Assembly: GCA_902781305.1 (NCBI GenBank)
Contig: CACZIV010000008.1
Span: forward strand, 1-64,000
Direction of reading: 5' to 3'
Length of the DNA stretch: 64,000 nt
DNA from: Pseudoselenomonas ruminantium
Lineage (GTDB): Bacteria; Bacillota; Negativicutes; Selenomonadales; Selenomonadaceae
The translations under genes were made by a program, and so were the position numbers. Below the pieces are notes generated by a model that saw only the letters and a program-made list of their open reading frames with translations, was not told where the DNA came from and did no database searches. Shown piece by piece: positions 52,241 through 59,832 of this stretch (the first letter of the stretch is position 1; every line of letters starts with the position of its first letter).

Positions 52241-52297
52241 AAACTCAAAATGAGGCTGAGGCTCGCAGATGGCGGGGCAGTCAATTTGAGTTTTTTT
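52241..52297 (+). promoter_or_regulatory. Terminator-like hairpin in the purB leader (possible attenuator)
   Basis: AAACTCAAA (52241-52249) and TTTGAGTTT (52285-52293) pair around a 35-base G-rich loop and are followed by a T-run (TTTTTTTATC). It sits between the promoter and purB, so it could end transcription before the gene. I do not recognise a known riboswitch in it. Confidence 0.5.
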
Positions 52298-52357
52298 ATC
52301 GTGTTTTCACTTCCGCGGTGCAGTGACGCCGCAAGAATCCTGAGGAGGAATTCACTA

Positions 52358-53590
52358 ATGATTGAACGTTACACCAACCCGGAGATGGGTCACCTGTGGT
52401 CCATCGAGAACGAATGGCAGCAGATTCTGAATGTGGAACTGGCTGCTTGCGACGCCATGGCAGAGCTGGGCGAAATCCCGGCGGAAGCAGCGAAGAACAT
52501 TCGCGCTAAGGCAAAATTTGATGTGAAACGCATTCTGGAAATTGAATCCGTTACGCATCATGACATCATTGCCTTTCTGACCAATGTCGCCGAAAATGTT
52601 GGTGAGGATTCCAAGTATGTGCATAAGGGCCTGACGTCGAGCGACGTTAAGGACACCGCTTACTGCATGATGATGCGGGATGCAGCCGATATCATCTTAG
52701 ATGATTTGCGCAAATTCCGTGAGGTTCTGCGCCGCCGTGCCGTGGAATTCAAGCATACGCCCTGCATTGGCCGTACCCATGGCATTCACGCTGAGCCCAT
52801 GACCTTTGGCCTGAAGATGGCTCTGTGGAGTGCGGAAATTGAACGCGATATCGACCGTGTTGAGCATGCCAAGAAGACGGTTTCCGTCTGCAAGCTCTCC
52901 GGTGCGGTGGGGACTTACTCCAATATCGACCCGGAAATCGAGCAGCGTGTGGCCAAGAAACTCGGCCTTACGCCGGTTCCGCTGGCTACGCAGGTTATTC
53001 AGCGTGACCGCCATGCGGAATTTGTGACGACGCTGGCTATTGTTTCGAGCACGCTCGAAAAGATTGCTACGGAAGTCCGCAATCTGCAGCGTACGGATAT
53101 CCGTGAAGCTGAGGAATATTTCTCCCCAGGGCAGAAGGGGTCTTCGGCTATGCCGCATAAGCGCAACCCCATCAACTGCGAACGTATTTCCGGTATGGCA
53201 CGCTTGGTGCGCGGCAACGCTGTAGCAGCACTCGAGGATATCACCCTCTGGCATGAGCGCGATATTTCCCATTCCTCTGTTGAGCGTGTTATCCTGCCGG
53301 ACAGCACCATCAACGTGGATCTCCACGATATGGAGCGTACGGGCGGCCTTATCTACAGCCAGCGCATTATGCTGACGGTGGTCAGCAAGGGCGTACTGCG
53401 TGAAGATGCCTACAAGTGGGTACAGCGCAATGCCATGAAACGCTGGATGGAAGGACAGGACTTCCGTACGAGCGTGGAAAATGACCCGGATATCACGAAA
53501 TACCTGACCAAGGAAGAAATCGACGATTGTTTCGATTACAAGTATTTCCTGCGTCATGTCGATATGATTTTTGAACGTTTTGGCCTTTAA
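52358..53590 (+). CDS. purB: Adenylosuccinate lyase
   Basis: Catalyses two steps of purine synthesis, releasing fumarate from SAICAR and from adenylosuccinate. The fumarase/aspartase superfamily signature GSSAMPHKRNP is present, with THHDIIAFL and GRTHGIHAEPMTFG also typical. The start is ATG at 52358 behind GAGGAGGAA; the frame is open 108 bases further upstream through the leader hairpin, but that part is not protein-like and lacks a ribosome site. The length of 410 residues is near the short (430) class. purA follows 27 bases later. Confidence 0.95.
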   Translation: MIERYTNPEMGHLWSIENEWQQILNVELAACDAMAELGEIPAEAAKNIRAKAKFDVKRILEIESVTHHDIIAFLTNVAENVGEDSKYVHKGLTSSDVKDTAYCMMMRDAADIILDDLRKFREVLRRRAVEFKHTPCIGRTHGIHAEPMTFGLKMALWSAEIERDIDRVEHAKKTVSVCKLSGAVGTYSNIDPEIEQRVAKKLGLTPVPLATQVIQRDRHAEFVTTLAIVSSTLEKIATEVRNLQRTDIREAEEYFSPGQKGSSAMPHKRNPINCERISGMARLVRGNAVAALEDITLWHERDISHSSVERVILPDSTINVDLHDMERTGGLIYSQRIMLTVVSKGVLREDAYKWVQRNAMKRWMEGQDFRTSVENDPDITKYLTKEEIDDCFDYKYFLRHVDMIFERFGL

Positions 53591-53617
53591 TTAACAAGGC
53601 GTTAAGGAGAGAGACTT

Positions 53618-54904
53618 ATGTCAACAGTAGTAGTAACAGGTACCCAGTGGGGCGATGAAGGCAAGGGCAAAATCGTCGATTATTTGGCACAGCAGGCCGA
53701 TACGGTAGTGCGCTTTCAGGGCGGCAGCAATGCCGGTCATACCGTGGTTGTGGATGGCGAGGCTTACAAGCTCCGTCTGATGCCCTCTGGAATTCTGTTC
53801 AAAGGTTCGCATTGTATTGTCGGCAACGGCGTGGCTTTTGACCCAATGGTTATGCTGGAGGAAATGGATGGTCTGGCTGAGCGCGGCATTGACCTGTCCG
53901 GTATCCGCATTTCCAATCGTGCCCATGTGGTGCTGCCCTATCACCGTCTGATGGATGGCATTGGCGATGAAGCCCGCGGCGACAACAAGATTGGCACCAC
54001 CAAGCGCGGCATCGGCCCCTGCTACATGGACCGTGACAACCGTATCGGCATCCGCGTCTGCGATTTGATGGACGAGGAAGAATTTGCGAAACGCCTCAAG
54101 GAAAACCTCGAAATCAAGAACAAGGAACTGAAACTCCTGTATGACCATGAGCCGCTCTCCTATGACGAAATTCTCAAGGAATACTTAGGCTATGCAGAAC
54201 GTCTGCGTCCTTATGTCTGTGACACGATTGCGCTCTTGAATGACGAAATCAAGGAAGGCCGCAAGATTCTCTTTGAAGGTGCACAGGCTACGATGCTCGA
54301 TATCGACTATGGTACTTACCCGTACGTTACGGCATCCCATCCGATCTCCGGTGGTGTGGGCGTAGGCGCCGGCGTTGCTCCCAACAAGATTGACAAAGTG
54401 GTTGGTATCGTCAAGGCATACTGCACCCGTGTTGGCGAAGGCCCATTCCCGACGGAACAGCTCAATGCTATCGGCGAGAAAATCCGTGAAGAAGGCCATG
54501 AATATGGTGTGGTTACGGGCCGTCCCCGTCGTACGGGCTGGCTCGATGCCTGCGTGGTTCGCTATGCCGGCCTGATTTCCGGTATCGACTACATGGCTGT
54601 TACGCGTCTGGACATCCTCGATAACTTCGAAGAAATCAAGATGTGCGTAGCCTATAAGTACAAGGGCGAAATCCTCAACGAAATCCCCGCAAGCCTCAAA
54701 GTATTGGCTGAAGTAGAGCCGGTTTATGAGACTTTCGAGGGCTGGAACACGGATATCAGCAAAATCCGCAAGTACGAAGACCTGCCGGAAAATGCGAAGA
54801 AATATTTGGAACGCATGGCAGAAGTAACCGGCATCAAGCTGGGCATTGTCTCCGTTGGCCCGAACCGCGACGAGACGATCGTTCTGGCCAAGGATATATT
54901 TTAA
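53618..54904 (+). CDS. purA: Adenylosuccinate synthetase
   Basis: Makes adenylosuccinate from IMP, aspartate and GTP. The N-terminal GTP-binding motif is GTQWGDEGKGKIVD, with FQGGSNAGHTVV and the IMP-site GTTKRGIGPCYMDR. The loop TRVGEGPFPTE and GRPRRTGWLD are also present. The length of 428 residues is normal. It is the last gene of the purBA unit, closed by the terminator at 54917-54950. Confidence 0.96.
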   Translation: MSTVVVTGTQWGDEGKGKIVDYLAQQADTVVRFQGGSNAGHTVVVDGEAYKLRLMPSGILFKGSHCIVGNGVAFDPMVMLEEMDGLAERGIDLSGIRISNRAHVVLPYHRLMDGIGDEARGDNKIGTTKRGIGPCYMDRDNRIGIRVCDLMDEEEFAKRLKENLEIKNKELKLLYDHEPLSYDEILKEYLGYAERLRPYVCDTIALLNDEIKEGRKILFEGAQATMLDIDYGTYPYVTASHPISGGVGVGAGVAPNKIDKVVGIVKAYCTRVGEGPFPTEQLNAIGEKIREEGHEYGVVTGRPRRTGWLDACVVRYAGLISGIDYMAVTRLDILDNFEEIKMCVAYKYKGEILNEIPASLKVLAEVEPVYETFEGWNTDISKIRKYEDLPENAKKYLERMAEVTGIKLGIVSVGPNRDETIVLAKDIF

Positions 54905-54916
54905 GGTTTAAAAAAG

Positions 54917-54950
54917 GAGGGCGGTACAGCGTTTTGTACCGCCCTTATTT
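54917..54950 (+). terminator. Rho-independent terminator after purA
   Basis: The stem GGGCGGTAC / GTACCGCCC with an eight-base loop is followed by TTATTT. Confidence 0.8.
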
Positions 54951-54982
54951 GCTTATGGCAGGCAGAAAGGAGAACCAGTCAG

Positions 54983-56662
54983 ATGATGTATGAACAGGAG
55001 GCCGTGGTACACCACAACAGCGGCATACATGCCCGTATTGCGGCGATGATTGTCCAGCGGGCGCGGGAACTCAGCGAGAAATATGCAACCCCCCTGTTTT
55101 TGCGCAGTCAGCGCAGTGAGCGCTTTGAGATGCGCAGTCTGATGAAGCTGGTGGCGCTCAAAATCTGCAAGGGGGATTCGGTCTTTGTTTCTGCCGAAGG
55201 CGATGCAGGCCGGCAGGCGGTCTATGAAATGGTGCGCTTTCTGGAAGGCGATTTCGAGATGCGCGAGCCGGGGAAAATCCATGAAATGGATAAGCTCCTC
55301 CATGAAAATGCCTTGATGCAGGAACGTCTGCAGATGATTTTGGAGGCGGTACAGGACGGTATCTGCGTGGTGGATAGAACCGGCGAAATCACCTATGTCA
55401 ATCCCTCCTATCTGCGTATTGTCCATAAGACTCCCGAGATGGTCATGGGGCAGAATGTCTTTAAGACCGCGCCCGACGGCAACCGCTGTGCGGTGCTGCG
55501 TACCGGTGTGGCGCGTATTGGCAGCATCAGTCGCAAGAAGGACGGCACGACGGTGGTGGCCAATGTCAATCCGATTTTTGTCAATGGCGAAATCGCCGGT
55601 GTCGTGTCGGTTATCAAGGATATTACGGAACTGCAAAACCTCATGGCGCGGCTCTCGCAGGTATCTGCCAAGGCGGAATATCTGGAGCAGGAACTTCTGC
55701 GCACGAAAAAGACAGCCAACGCTTTTGCCAATTATATCGGCAAAAGCGGCAAGGTTATCGACGTGCTGGCGCTGGCCTCCAAGGCAGCACAATCCTCGGC
55801 TACCGTGCTGATTCGCGGCGAAAGCGGTACCGGCAAGGAAGTTATTGCCGAGGGCATTCATTATGCCAGTGAACGGCGGCGGGGGCCGTTTATCCGCGTG
55901 AACTGCGGCGCGATTCCCGGCACTTTGTTGGAATCGGAACTGTTCGGTCATGAAAAAGGCGCCTTCACGGGTGCGGTAAAGCGCAAGCTGGGCAAGTTTG
56001 AACTGGCTGACCACGGCACGATATTCCTCGATGAAATTGGCGAAATGGACAAGAAAATGCAGGTCAAACTTCTGCGGGTACTGCAGCAGAAGGAATTTGA
56101 CCGCGTAGGCGGCGAGGAAACGGTCCATGTGGATGTGCGGATTATCGCCGCCACCAATCGTCATTTGGAGGATATGGTCAAGGACGGCACTTTCCGCGAT
56201 GATTTGTATTACCGCCTGAATGTCATCCCCATTATTCTGCCGCCCCTGCGGGAACGCATTGATGATATCCCGCTGCTGGTGGAGCATTTTATTGATAAAA
56301 TCAGTGCTGCTACGGGGAAAACCGTCCGCAGCATTACGCCGGAAGCCATGGACATTCTCATGCGCTATAAATGGTTGGGTAATGTGCGGGAGCTCGAAAA
56401 TGTCATTGAGCGGGTGATTACGCTGATGGACAGCGATACCATCACCGTAGCGTCCCTGCCCTCGTACATCAAAGGCGAGGCCGCCGATAGGGAAGTGCAG
56501 CAGCTGGAAACGGAAAGTGCAGTGCTCCCTTGGGAAGAATACGAAAAACGCATTATTGCCAAGGCTTTGAAGCAGTGTGGCACTTTTAATGCTGCGGCCA
56601 AGGAACTCAAAATCACGCATAAAACTGTGGCGGCTAAAGCCAGAAAATATGGCTTGTCTTGA
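54983..56662 (+). CDS. Sigma-54-dependent transcriptional activator with N-terminal HPr-like domain
   Basis: A 559-residue enhancer-binding protein. Residues 1-85 resemble HPr: [16 protein letters not shown] parallels NKTGIHARPASIFVQTA of the HPr encoded downstream, with His16 at the phospho-His position and Ile for the usual Pro after Arg. A PAS domain follows (about 105-215), then a AAA+ sigma-54 interaction domain: Walker A GESGTGKE from residue 279, GAFTGA at 326-331, Walker [13 protein letters not shown] Fis-type helix-turn-helix ends it ([19 protein letters not shown]). The gene lies right before a sigma-54 promoter for ptsH. Control of ptsHI by PTS phosphorylation or HPr-like contact is inferred. 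Confidence 0.88.
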   Translation: MMYEQEAVVHHNSGIHARIAAMIVQRARELSEKYATPLFLRSQRSERFEMRSLMKLVALKICKGDSVFVSAEGDAGRQAVYEMVRFLEGDFEMREPGKIHEMDKLLHENALMQERLQMILEAVQDGICVVDRTGEITYVNPSYLRIVHKTPEMVMGQNVFKTAPDGNRCAVLRTGVARIGSISRKKDGTTVVANVNPIFVNGEIAGVVSVIKDITELQNLMARLSQVSAKAEYLEQELLRTKKTANAFANYIGKSGKVIDVLALASKAAQSSATVLIRGESGTGKEVIAEGIHYASERRRGPFIRVNCGAIPGTLLESELFGHEKGAFTGAVKRKLGKFELADHGTIFLDEIGEMDKKMQVKLLRVLQQKEFDRVGGEETVHVDVRIIAATNRHLEDMVKDGTFRDDLYYRLNVIPIILPPLRERIDDIPLLVEHFIDKISAATGKTVRSITPEAMDILMRYKWLGNVRELENVIERVITLMDSDTITVASLPSYIKGEAADREVQQLETESAVLPWEEYEKRIIAKALKQCGTFNAAAKELKITHKTVAAKARKYGLS

Positions 56663-56664
56663 TT

Positions 56665-56731
56665 TTGGTAATTTTTACCCACATTGGTAATATTTACCAA
56701 TGAAAATAATAAAGTTGGTAATATTTGCCAA
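56665..56731. promoter_or_regulatory. Palindromic upstream activator sites
   Basis: Three copies of TTGGTAA-N3-TTACCAA-type palindromes lie at 56665-56681 (one arm imperfect), 56684-56700 (perfect) and 56715-56731 (TTGCCAA in the second arm). Half-sites recur at 56763-56772 and 56829-56836. They sit about 120-185 bases upstream of the sigma-54 promoter, the usual distance for an enhancer, and just after the activator gene. Confidence 0.75.
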
Positions 56732-56848
56732 AAACAAGAATTATTTTCTAGGAAATTTTCACGGGTAAATATTATTTTTCATTTTATGCGATTAGTAATT
56801 ACAGGATATATGACGATTTTAGGAAATTTTACCAAGTGTTTTAAAAAG

Positions 56849-56865
56849 TTGGCACGCTGCTTGCA
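56849..56865 (+). promoter_or_regulatory. Sigma-54 (-24/-12) promoter of ptsHI
   Basis: TTGGCACGCTGCTTGCA matches the consensus TTGGCACG-N4-TTGCA, with GG at 56851 and GC at 56863, the required ten bases between. It lies about 70 bases before ptsH, whose ribosome site is AGGAGAG. Confidence 0.92.
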
Positions 56866-56936
56866 TTAATATAAGGCAGTTAAAGATTTTCATGTTCGTT
56901 TTAGAATATGGTTAAGTAAAGAGGAGAGATTTTCAA

Positions 56937-57203
56937 ATGACTCAGGAAGTTGTAACGATCGAAAACAAAACTGGTATCCATGCCCGCCCGGCATCCATCT
57001 TCGTACAGACGGCTACGAAGTTCAAGTCCAAGGTTCAGATTCAGGCTAAGGGCAAGACGGTTGATGCTAAGTCCATTCTCATGATCATGAGCATGGGTCT
57101 CGTTAAAGGCACGGAAATCACCATCGTTGCAGACGGCCCGGACGAAGCAGATGCTGTAAAGGCTCTGAAAGATCTCGTTGATTCCAAGTTCGGCGAAGAA
57201 TAA
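56937..57203 (+). CDS. ptsH: Phosphocarrier protein HPr
   Basis: The small phosphocarrier between enzyme I and the sugar-specific PTS proteins. His15 (in NKTGIHARPAS) is the phosphorylation site. Ser46 (in DAKSILMIMSMG) is the HPr kinase site, so regulatory phosphorylation is possible. The length of 88 residues is normal. Preceded by a sigma-54 promoter and followed by an attenuator-like hairpin and ptsI. Confidence 0.96.
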   Translation: MTQEVVTIENKTGIHARPASIFVQTATKFKSKVQIQAKGKTVDAKSILMIMSMGLVKGTEITIVADGPDEADAVKALKDLVDSKFGEE

Positions 57204-57224
57204 TAATTAACCCATAGGGTTAGG

Positions 57225-57271
57225 GCGCCTTCTTTCCAAGGATTGGAGACTTTGGAGGAAGGCGTTTTTTA
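57225..57271 (+). terminator. Terminator/attenuator between ptsH and ptsI
   Basis: CGCCTTCTTTCCAA pairs with TTGGAGGAAGGCG and a T-run follows. A partial stop here would give more HPr than enzyme I, as cells commonly need. Confidence 0.75.
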
Positions 57272-57318
57272 CGAAATAAATCATAGTTATGGCAACTATT
57301 ATCAGGGGGAAAAGAAAA

Positions 57319-59139
57319 ATGGCAGACGCAATCAGAGGTAAAGGCGTTATTTCCGGTATTGCTATCGGTAAAATCATGCTGGCAGGTCAGAATCTGGACG
57401 GCTATCTGGTAAACTACCAGCCGGAATCCAAAGAAGTGGAGAGCAAGAAGGCTCAGGACGCTTTGACCGCCGTAGCAGAAACCCTGCGTGAAAACATCGA
57501 CCGCCTGCAGAAACAGAATATGGTAGAGCAGGCTGCAATCATGGAAGCACATCGCATGATGGTTCAGGACCCCATGATGGCGCAGAAAATCGAAGAAAAG
57601 CTCGAAGAAAATGCCAGTGCTCCGCAGGCAGTCCTCAAAGCTGCTGAAGAACAGGCTCAGATGTTCGAGATGATGGAAGACGAATACTTCGCAGCCCGTG
57701 CCGTTGACCTCCGTGACGTAGGCAAGCGCGTAGCTAAGTACATCCTGGGCGTTAAAGAACCGGAACTGGGTGACGAAAAAGTTATCCTCTGCGGCCGTGA
57801 AATCGAGCCTTCCGTTATCGCTGGCATGCCGACCGACAAGATTGCCGGTGTAATCTTAGGTTCCGGCTCCACGACGGCTCATGCTGTTATCATCGCCAAA
57901 GCCCGTGCTATTCCGACCATCGTTGGTCTGAACAAAGAAGACCGCATCGACAAGATTGCTGACGGCGACCATGTTATCATGGACGGTGAAGAAGGCAAGA
58001 TTATCGTGAACCCCAGCGAAGAAGAACTGGCTGGTTACAACGAAAAAATCAAGAAACAGCAGGAACTGGCTGCACATTACGCTCAGCTTAAAGACCTGCC
58101 TGCTGTTACGACGGACGGCGTGAAAGTTGACCTCATGGCCAACATCGGCACGCATATGGACGTGGATAACGCCCTCAAGTATGGTGCTAAAGGTGTAGGC
58201 CTGTTCCGTTCTGAGTTCGTATTCATGGGCCGTCAGGATATCCCCAATGAAGAAGACCAGTTCAAGGCTTACAAAGAAGCTGTTGAAAAGTGCCAGGGCA
58301 ACCTCTGCGTTATCCGTACCATGGATATCGGTGGTGACAAACCCCTGCCGTACCTCAACATTCCGGAAGAAGAAAACCCGTTCCTGGGCTACCGTGCAGT
58401 CCGTATCAGCCTGCAGCGCAAGGACCTCTTCCTGCCGCAGCTGAAAGCTATCCTGCGCGCCGGCGTATACGGCAAAGTTGGTATCATGGTACCGATGATC
58501 ATCAACGTAGCAGAATTCAAGAAGGTTAAGGAATTCATCGAAGAAGCTAAGCTGGAACTGGCTCATGAGGGCAAGGCTTATGCTGAAGATGTACAGGTTG
58601 GTATCATGGTCGAAACTCCGGCTGCTGCTGTAATGACGCCGGTACTTGCTAAGTACGTAGACTTCTTCTCCATTGGCACCAACGACCTTGTTCAGTACAC
58701 GCTGGCTTGTGACCGCGGCAACGCCAACATCGCTGAACTCTACAACCACTTCAACCCGGCTGTACTGCAGCTCATTCAGCGCACCATCACCAGCGCCCGT
58801 GAAAACGGCATCTGGGCCGGCATGTGCGGCGAAATGGCCAGCGACCCGAACGCTGCTGTAATCCTCATGGCTATGGGCATCAGCGAACTCTCCATGAGCG
58901 CTCCGTCCATTCCGCGCGTTAAGGAAAAAATCCGCAACATCAGCTCCACGAAGGCTAAGGAAATCCTCGCTGACGTGATGAAGATGGAAGACGGCGACGA
59001 AATCAAACGTGCTCCGCTGAGACGGCTGGTTAAAACCAATATTTGCAAAAAAATAAATCCCTGTCTAAAGGCTAAACTCGCTTATGCTCAAACAACGCCT
59101 TTAGGCAGGGATTTTTGTATGCAAATATTAGTTTCTTAA
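57319..59139 (+). CDS. ptsI: PTS enzyme I with unusual C-terminal tail
   Basis: Phosphoenolpyruvate-protein phosphotransferase, which phosphorylates HPr. The active His188 lies in GSTTAHAVIIAKA, with the PEP-site GLFRSEFVFMGR, RTMDIGGDKPLPYL and GTNDLVQYTLACDR downstream. The start is ATG at 57319 behind AGGGGGA; an ATG at 57289 lacks a ribosome site. At 606 residues it is about 30-35 longer than usual. After KMEDGDEIK the product continues RAPLRRLVKTN... through the transcription terminator, which is not protein-like. A lost stop or small frameshift near 59010 is suspected, or a sequencing error. Confidence 0.92.
   Translation: MADAIRGKGVISGIAIGKIMLAGQNLDGYLVNYQPESKEVESKKAQDALTAVAETLRENIDRLQKQNMVEQAAIMEAHRMMVQDPMMAQKIEEKLEENASAPQAVLKAAEEQAQMFEMMEDEYFAARAVDLRDVGKRVAKYILGVKEPELGDEKVILCGREIEPSVIAGMPTDKIAGVILGSGSTTAHAVIIAKARAIPTIVGLNKEDRIDKIADGDHVIMDGEEGKIIVNPSEEELAGYNEKIKKQQELAAHYAQLKDLPAVTTDGVKVDLMANIGTHMDVDNALKYGAKGVGLFRSEFVFMGRQDIPNEEDQFKAYKEAVEKCQGNLCVIRTMDIGGDKPLPYLNIPEEENPFLGYRAVRISLQRKDLFLPQLKAILRAGVYGKVGIMVPMIINVAEFKKVKEFIEEAKLELAHEGKAYAEDVQVGIMVETPAAAVMTPVLAKYVDFFSIGTNDLVQYTLACDRGNANIAELYNHFNPAVLQLIQRTITSARENGIWAGMCGEMASDPNAAVILMAMGISELSMSAPSIPRVKEKIRNISSTKAKEILADVMKMEDGDEIKRAPLRRLVKTNICKKINPCLKAKLAYAQTTPLGRDFCMQILVS
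59039..59126 (+). terminator. Large terminator overlapping the 3' end of ptsI
   Basis: 18-base arms at 59055-59072 and 59097-59114 (one G-U pair), an outer TATTTGCA/TGCAAATA pair, and a T-run after the right arm. Its location within the annotated reading frame of ptsI is odd. Confidence 0.82.
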
Positions 59140-59204
59140 CGCCAGCCGTCATACGCTGCACCCGTAAAGCGACGGGCCGGCAAGGTACGTTGTTGGTATT
59201 TTAA

Positions 59205-59765
59205 TTACAGACCGATTTCCTCATGGTGTTCCTGCATGCCTTTGATGCAGTACTCCATGACCTTGCCTAAATCCATGCCAAGATTTTCGATACCGCGATT
59301 AATGATTTCTCTGTTGCATTTTGCGGCGAATTTTTTGTCCTTGTATTTTTTCTTGAGGGATTTTACCGCCATGCCTTCCATGCGTTCGGGGCGCATTAGG
59401 GCATAGGCCTGGATGATGCCGGTGAGTTCGTCCACAGCAAAGAGGCTCTTTTCCAGATTTGTGTGCGGTTCAACTTCGTCGGTGGTGATGCCGTAACCGT
59501 GGGAGATAATGGCGTTGATATCATCTTCCTCTACACCTGCGGGCGTTAAGAGTTCCCGCACATGATGGCAGTGCTCATTCGGATATTTTTCGTAGTCCAC
59601 ATCGTGAAGCCAGCCGATGGCGGCCCAATGCTCTTTATCTTCGCCGTAGGCTTCGGCCATAGCACCCATGGCGGCGCTGACGGCGGCAGCATGGTGGAAC
59701 AGATGTTCTTCTGTGGTATGTTGGGCAAGAAGTTTTTTTGCCATTTCCAATGTTAATTTGCTCAT
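59205..59765 (-). CDS. HD-domain protein (predicted hydrolase)
   Basis: A 186-residue HD-superfamily protein. Metal-binding motif residues are in LFHHAAAV (His), IGWLHDVDYEKYP (the HD pair) and IISHGYG. It belongs with small HDIG-type proteins of unknown substrate. The ATG has AGGAGG seven bases upstream. The promoter at 59804-59832 overlaps the end of the diguanylate cyclase gene. Confidence 0.82.
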   Translation of the reverse strand: MSKLTLEMAKKLLAQHTTEEHLFHHAAAVSAAMGAMAEAYGEDKEHWAAIGWLHDVDYEKYPNEHCHHVRELLTPAGVEEDDINAIISHGYGITTDEVEPHTNLEKSLFAVDELTGIIQAYALMRPERMEGMAVKSLKKKYKDKKFAAKCNREIINRGIENLGMDLGKVMEYCIKGMQEHHEEIGL

Positions 59766-59803
59766 AAGCGTGCCTCCTGGAGTGTAAAGTTGTAACTTTT
59801 ATT

Positions 59804-59832
59804 AGTATATGGCGAGCAAAGGCAATTGTCAA
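59804..59832 (-). promoter_or_regulatory. Promoter of the HD-domain gene
   Basis: On the minus strand a perfect TTGACA and TATACT are separated by 17 bases. Confidence 0.75.

Noticed and set aside
52250..52357. An N-terminal extension of purB, in frame with no stop
   Set aside because: It runs through the leader hairpin and T-run and has no ribosome site. The ATG at 52358 has GAGGAGGAA and gives the normal N-terminus.
54953..56620. A 555-codon frame on the minus strand opposite the sigma-54 activator
   Set aside because: It is a mirror of the real gene. The protein has no recognisable motifs and the + strand frame has clear catalytic motifs.
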